This document shows positions 45,001 through 47,469 of a stretch of DNA of 47,469 bases, piece by piece; position 1 is the stretch's first letter; the number at the start of each line of letters is the position of its first letter. The translations under genes were made by a program, and so were the position numbers. Source of the stretch: Pelargonium nanum. Its lineage: Eukaryota; Streptophyta; Magnoliopsida; Geraniales; Geraniaceae. A model generated the notes under the pieces. It ran no database searches, had not been told where the DNA came from, and worked only from the letters and a program-made list of their open reading frames with translations. Where the stretch lies: contig JAYMTF010000174.1 of the NCBI GenBank assembly GCA_036897485.1, positions 1-47,469 of the forward strand. Reading direction: 5' to 3'.

Positions 45001-47469
45001 GATTGTGATGGTAGAATCAGGGGCTTTGGAAGCACTGACTAAGTATCTGTCACTCGGCCCACAAGATGCAACTGAGGAAGCTGCTACTGATCTGTTAGGG
45101 ATCCTGTTTAGCAGTGCAGAGATAAGGAGACATGAATCTGCATATGGCGCTGTCAGTCAACTTGTAGCAGTGCTACGTTTAGGTGGAAGAGGAGCAAGGT
45201 TAAGTGCTGCTAAAGCATTGGAGAGCCTATTTTCTGCTGATCACATTAGAAATGCAGAATCTGCTCGACAGGCTGTTCAACCCTTAGTGGAGATTCTTAA
45301 CACGGGGTTCGAGAGGGAGCAACATGCTTCTATTGCCGCACTTGTTAGGTTATTAAGTGACAACCCTTCAAGAGCCCTTGCAGTGGCAGATGTTGAAATG
45401 AATGCAGTGGATGTCCTTTGCCGGATCCTTTCATCAAATTGTTCAATGGATCTGAAAGGAGACGCAGCTGAATTGTGCTGTGTACTCTTCGGGAACACAA
45501 GAATCAGATCTACAGTAGCAGCTGCCCGCTGTGTTGAGCCTCTGGTGTCTCTGCTTGTTACCGAGTTCAGTCCTGCTCAACAATCAGTTGTCCGTGCACT
45601 GGACAAACTTGTAGAGGACGAGCAACTAGCGGAACTTGTTGCTGCACACGGTGCTGTTGTTCCTCTTGTTGGCCTTCTCTATGGTCGGAACTACATACTT
45701 CATGAGGCGATTTCCAGAGCTCTTGTGAAGTTGGGGAAAGATAGACCTGCTTGTAAGATGGAAATGGTTAAGGCAGGAGTAATAGAAAGTGTACTTGATA
45801 TCCTTCACGAGGCACCCGATTTTCTATGTGCTGCTTTCGCAGAGTTGCTTCGTATATTGACCAACAATGCTACTATTGCTAAGGGACCATCTGCGGCAAA
45901 AGTGGTGGAGCCCCTTTTCCTGTTGCTGACAAGGCCAGAATTTGGGCCTGACGGGCAGCATAGCGCATTGCAGGTTCTTGTCAATATTTTAGAGCATCCA
46001 CAGTGCCGCGCTGACTACCATCTGACTTCTCACCAGGCTATTGAACCGCTTATCCCCTTACTTGACTCTCCAGCTCCAGCAGTGCAACAGTTGGCGGCCG
46101 AGCTTCTATCACATCTCCTATTGGAAGAGCATCTCCAGAAGGATTCCGTGACACAGCAAGTAATTGGTCCTCTCGTTCGAGTTCTTGGTTCAGGCATTCA
46201 CATATTACAGCAGAGAGCTGTAAAGGCTCTTGTAAGTATTGCACTCACCTGGCCAAATGAAATTGCAAAAGAAGGCGGTGTCAATGAACTCTCCAAAGTG
46301 ATATTGCAGGCTGATCCGTCGCTTCCTCATGCCTTGTGGGAATGTGCTGCTTCTGTACTAGCAAGTATTTTGCAATTTAGTTCCGAGTTTTATTTGGAAG
46401 TGCCAGTTGCCGTATTGGTGAGGTTGCTTCGATCTGGCTTGGAGAGCACAGTCGTTGGCGCACTGAATGCTCTTCTGGTGTTGGAAAGTGACGACGCAAC
46501 CAGTGCTGAAGCAATGGCTGAAAGTGGCGCCATAGAGGCTCTTTTGGAACTTCTCAGAAGCCACCAGTGTGAAGAAACTGCCGCAAGGCTGCTGGAAGTG
46601 TTGCTAAACAATGTCAAGATCCGAGAAACAAAAGCTACTAAATCTGCCATCTTACCGTTATCTCAGTACCTCTTAGATCCACAAACTCAAGCCCAGCAGG
46701 CGAGGCTGTTGGCAACTTTGGCTCTTGGTGATCTATTCCAAAACGAGGGTCTTGCTCGAACTACTGATGCCGTTTCTGCTTGCCGTGCTCTAGTGAATGT
46801 GCTGGAAGACCAACCTCCCGAAGAAATGAAAGTAGTTGCTATATGCGCTTTACAAAATCTTGTGATGTATAGTCGATCAAATAAAAGAGCGGTCGCTGAG
46901 GCTGGTGGTGTTCAGGTTGTACTGGATCTGATTGGCTCAAGCGAATTAGAAACATCCATTCAGGCTGCAATGTTTATTAAACTTCTCTTCTCAAACCATA
47001 CCATTCAAGAATATGCTTCAAGCGAGACTGTCAGGGCCATTACTGGTAAGCACTCTTTCCTCTATAGCAAAATTTACAAATCTGTGCTACAAGTAGGCAT
47101 CTTTCTGTCAAGAAACATTTCTATATGTTGCTATTTGCGGACTCACCATTTTCTTCAAGCTTGATATTCATTGTTAGTCCATAGTTTTCGGGTCAAAAAC
47201 TTGACACATTATTTGTACAGTAAAACTAGATTGTTCGTCTACACGTCTGTCGTGCATATGCTGGTATCAGTTATTTGTCAAACGACTTTTGAATGCAGAG
47301 ATATAATTTTTCTCATTGCCAATAAATTCTGCTTTTGCAGCTGCTATCGAGAAGGATTTGTGGGCTACTGGAACAGTGAACGAGGAATATCTGAAAGCTC
47401 TCAATGCACTCTTCAGTAACTTCCCGCGCCTAAGAGCCACTGAGCCTGCAACACTCAGCATTCCCCATC
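39005..47469 (+). CDS. CSI1: CELLULOSE SYNTHASE INTERACTIVE 1, armadillo-repeat protein (3' end off window)
   Basis: Exons 39005-39049, 40097-40170, 41225-44282, 44501-47045 and 47341 to the window end give about 1950 residues, all in frame. Arabidopsis CSI1 (POM2, At2g22125) is about 2150 residues. The N-terminus ([14 protein letters not shown], then [20 protein letters not shown]) and armadillo repeats such as [16 protein letters not shown] and [17 protein letters not shown] follow the family closely. CSI1 links plasma-membrane cellulose synthase complexes to cortical microtubules and guides their movement. The C-terminal C2 domain, which helps bind microtubules and membrane, lies off the window; the visible sequence ends within PATLSIPH. 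Two exons carry over 95% of the visible coding sequence. No frameshift or early stop is seen. Confidence 0.96.
40299..40360 (+). mobile_element. 5' (tRNA-like) part of an Au-like SINE in CSI1 intron 2
   Basis: GGTAAGCCTTGGCGCAAGGA (box A region) and GAGGTCACGGGTTTGAG (box B region) are about 20 bp apart, with TAAGGTTGCTGCCTTG between, which closely follows the head of the Au SINE as I remember it. The typical 3' half is not recognisable after 40360. Confidence 0.65.

Overview
This is nuclear DNA of a dicot plant, probably a rosid. Genes are split by GT-AG introns, intergenic DNA is AT-rich, and plant repeat families (Helitron, Stowaway, Au-type SINE pieces) are present. I cannot name the species. 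I found no prokaryotic, organellar or viral genes and no RNA genes.

Six protein genes can be assembled exon by exon, each keeping frame across every junction. From left to right they are: (1) the 5' part of a clade I TGA bZIP transcription factor on the minus strand (228-1811), whose 3' exons lie off the left edge; (2) a 322-residue RING-CH membrane protein, likely an E3 ubiquitin ligase (+, 11626-16272); (3) a 277-residue short-chain dehydrogenase/reductase (+, 18258-21729); (4) a 513-residue CID/RPRD-type protein expected to bind the RNA polymerase II CTD (-, 22578-26480); (5) a 718-residue plant ACINUS with SAP, RRM-like and RSB regions (+, 29195-32981); (6) CELLULOSE SYNTHASE INTERACTIVE 1 (CSI1), an armadillo-repeat protein (+, from 39005, running off the right edge before its C2 domain). 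Genes 3 and 4 are tail to tail and genes 4 and 5 are head to head. The genes do not form a pathway. Two act in nuclear RNA processing (CID protein, ACINUS), one in transcription (TGA), one in cellulose synthesis (CSI1), one probably in membrane ubiquitination and one in a reductase reaction.

The rest is intergenic and intronic DNA with many degenerate repeats: a Helitron 3' end in a TGA intron, two Stowaway-like MITEs, another MITE in the ACINUS leader intron, two Au-like SINE fragments, and a dispersed family with a terminal inverted repeat.

The most unusual pattern is that the first introns of five of the six genes (TGA, RING-CH, SDR, CID, CSI1) hold degenerate tandem repeats with units of roughly 110-350 bp, unrelated between genes. 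The ACINUS leader intron does not. A second point is that the gene order appears to interleave two Arabidopsis neighbourhoods (At5g10030-10060 and At2g22120-22125), as expected of a less fractionated ancestral order. I saw no clearly new biological system.
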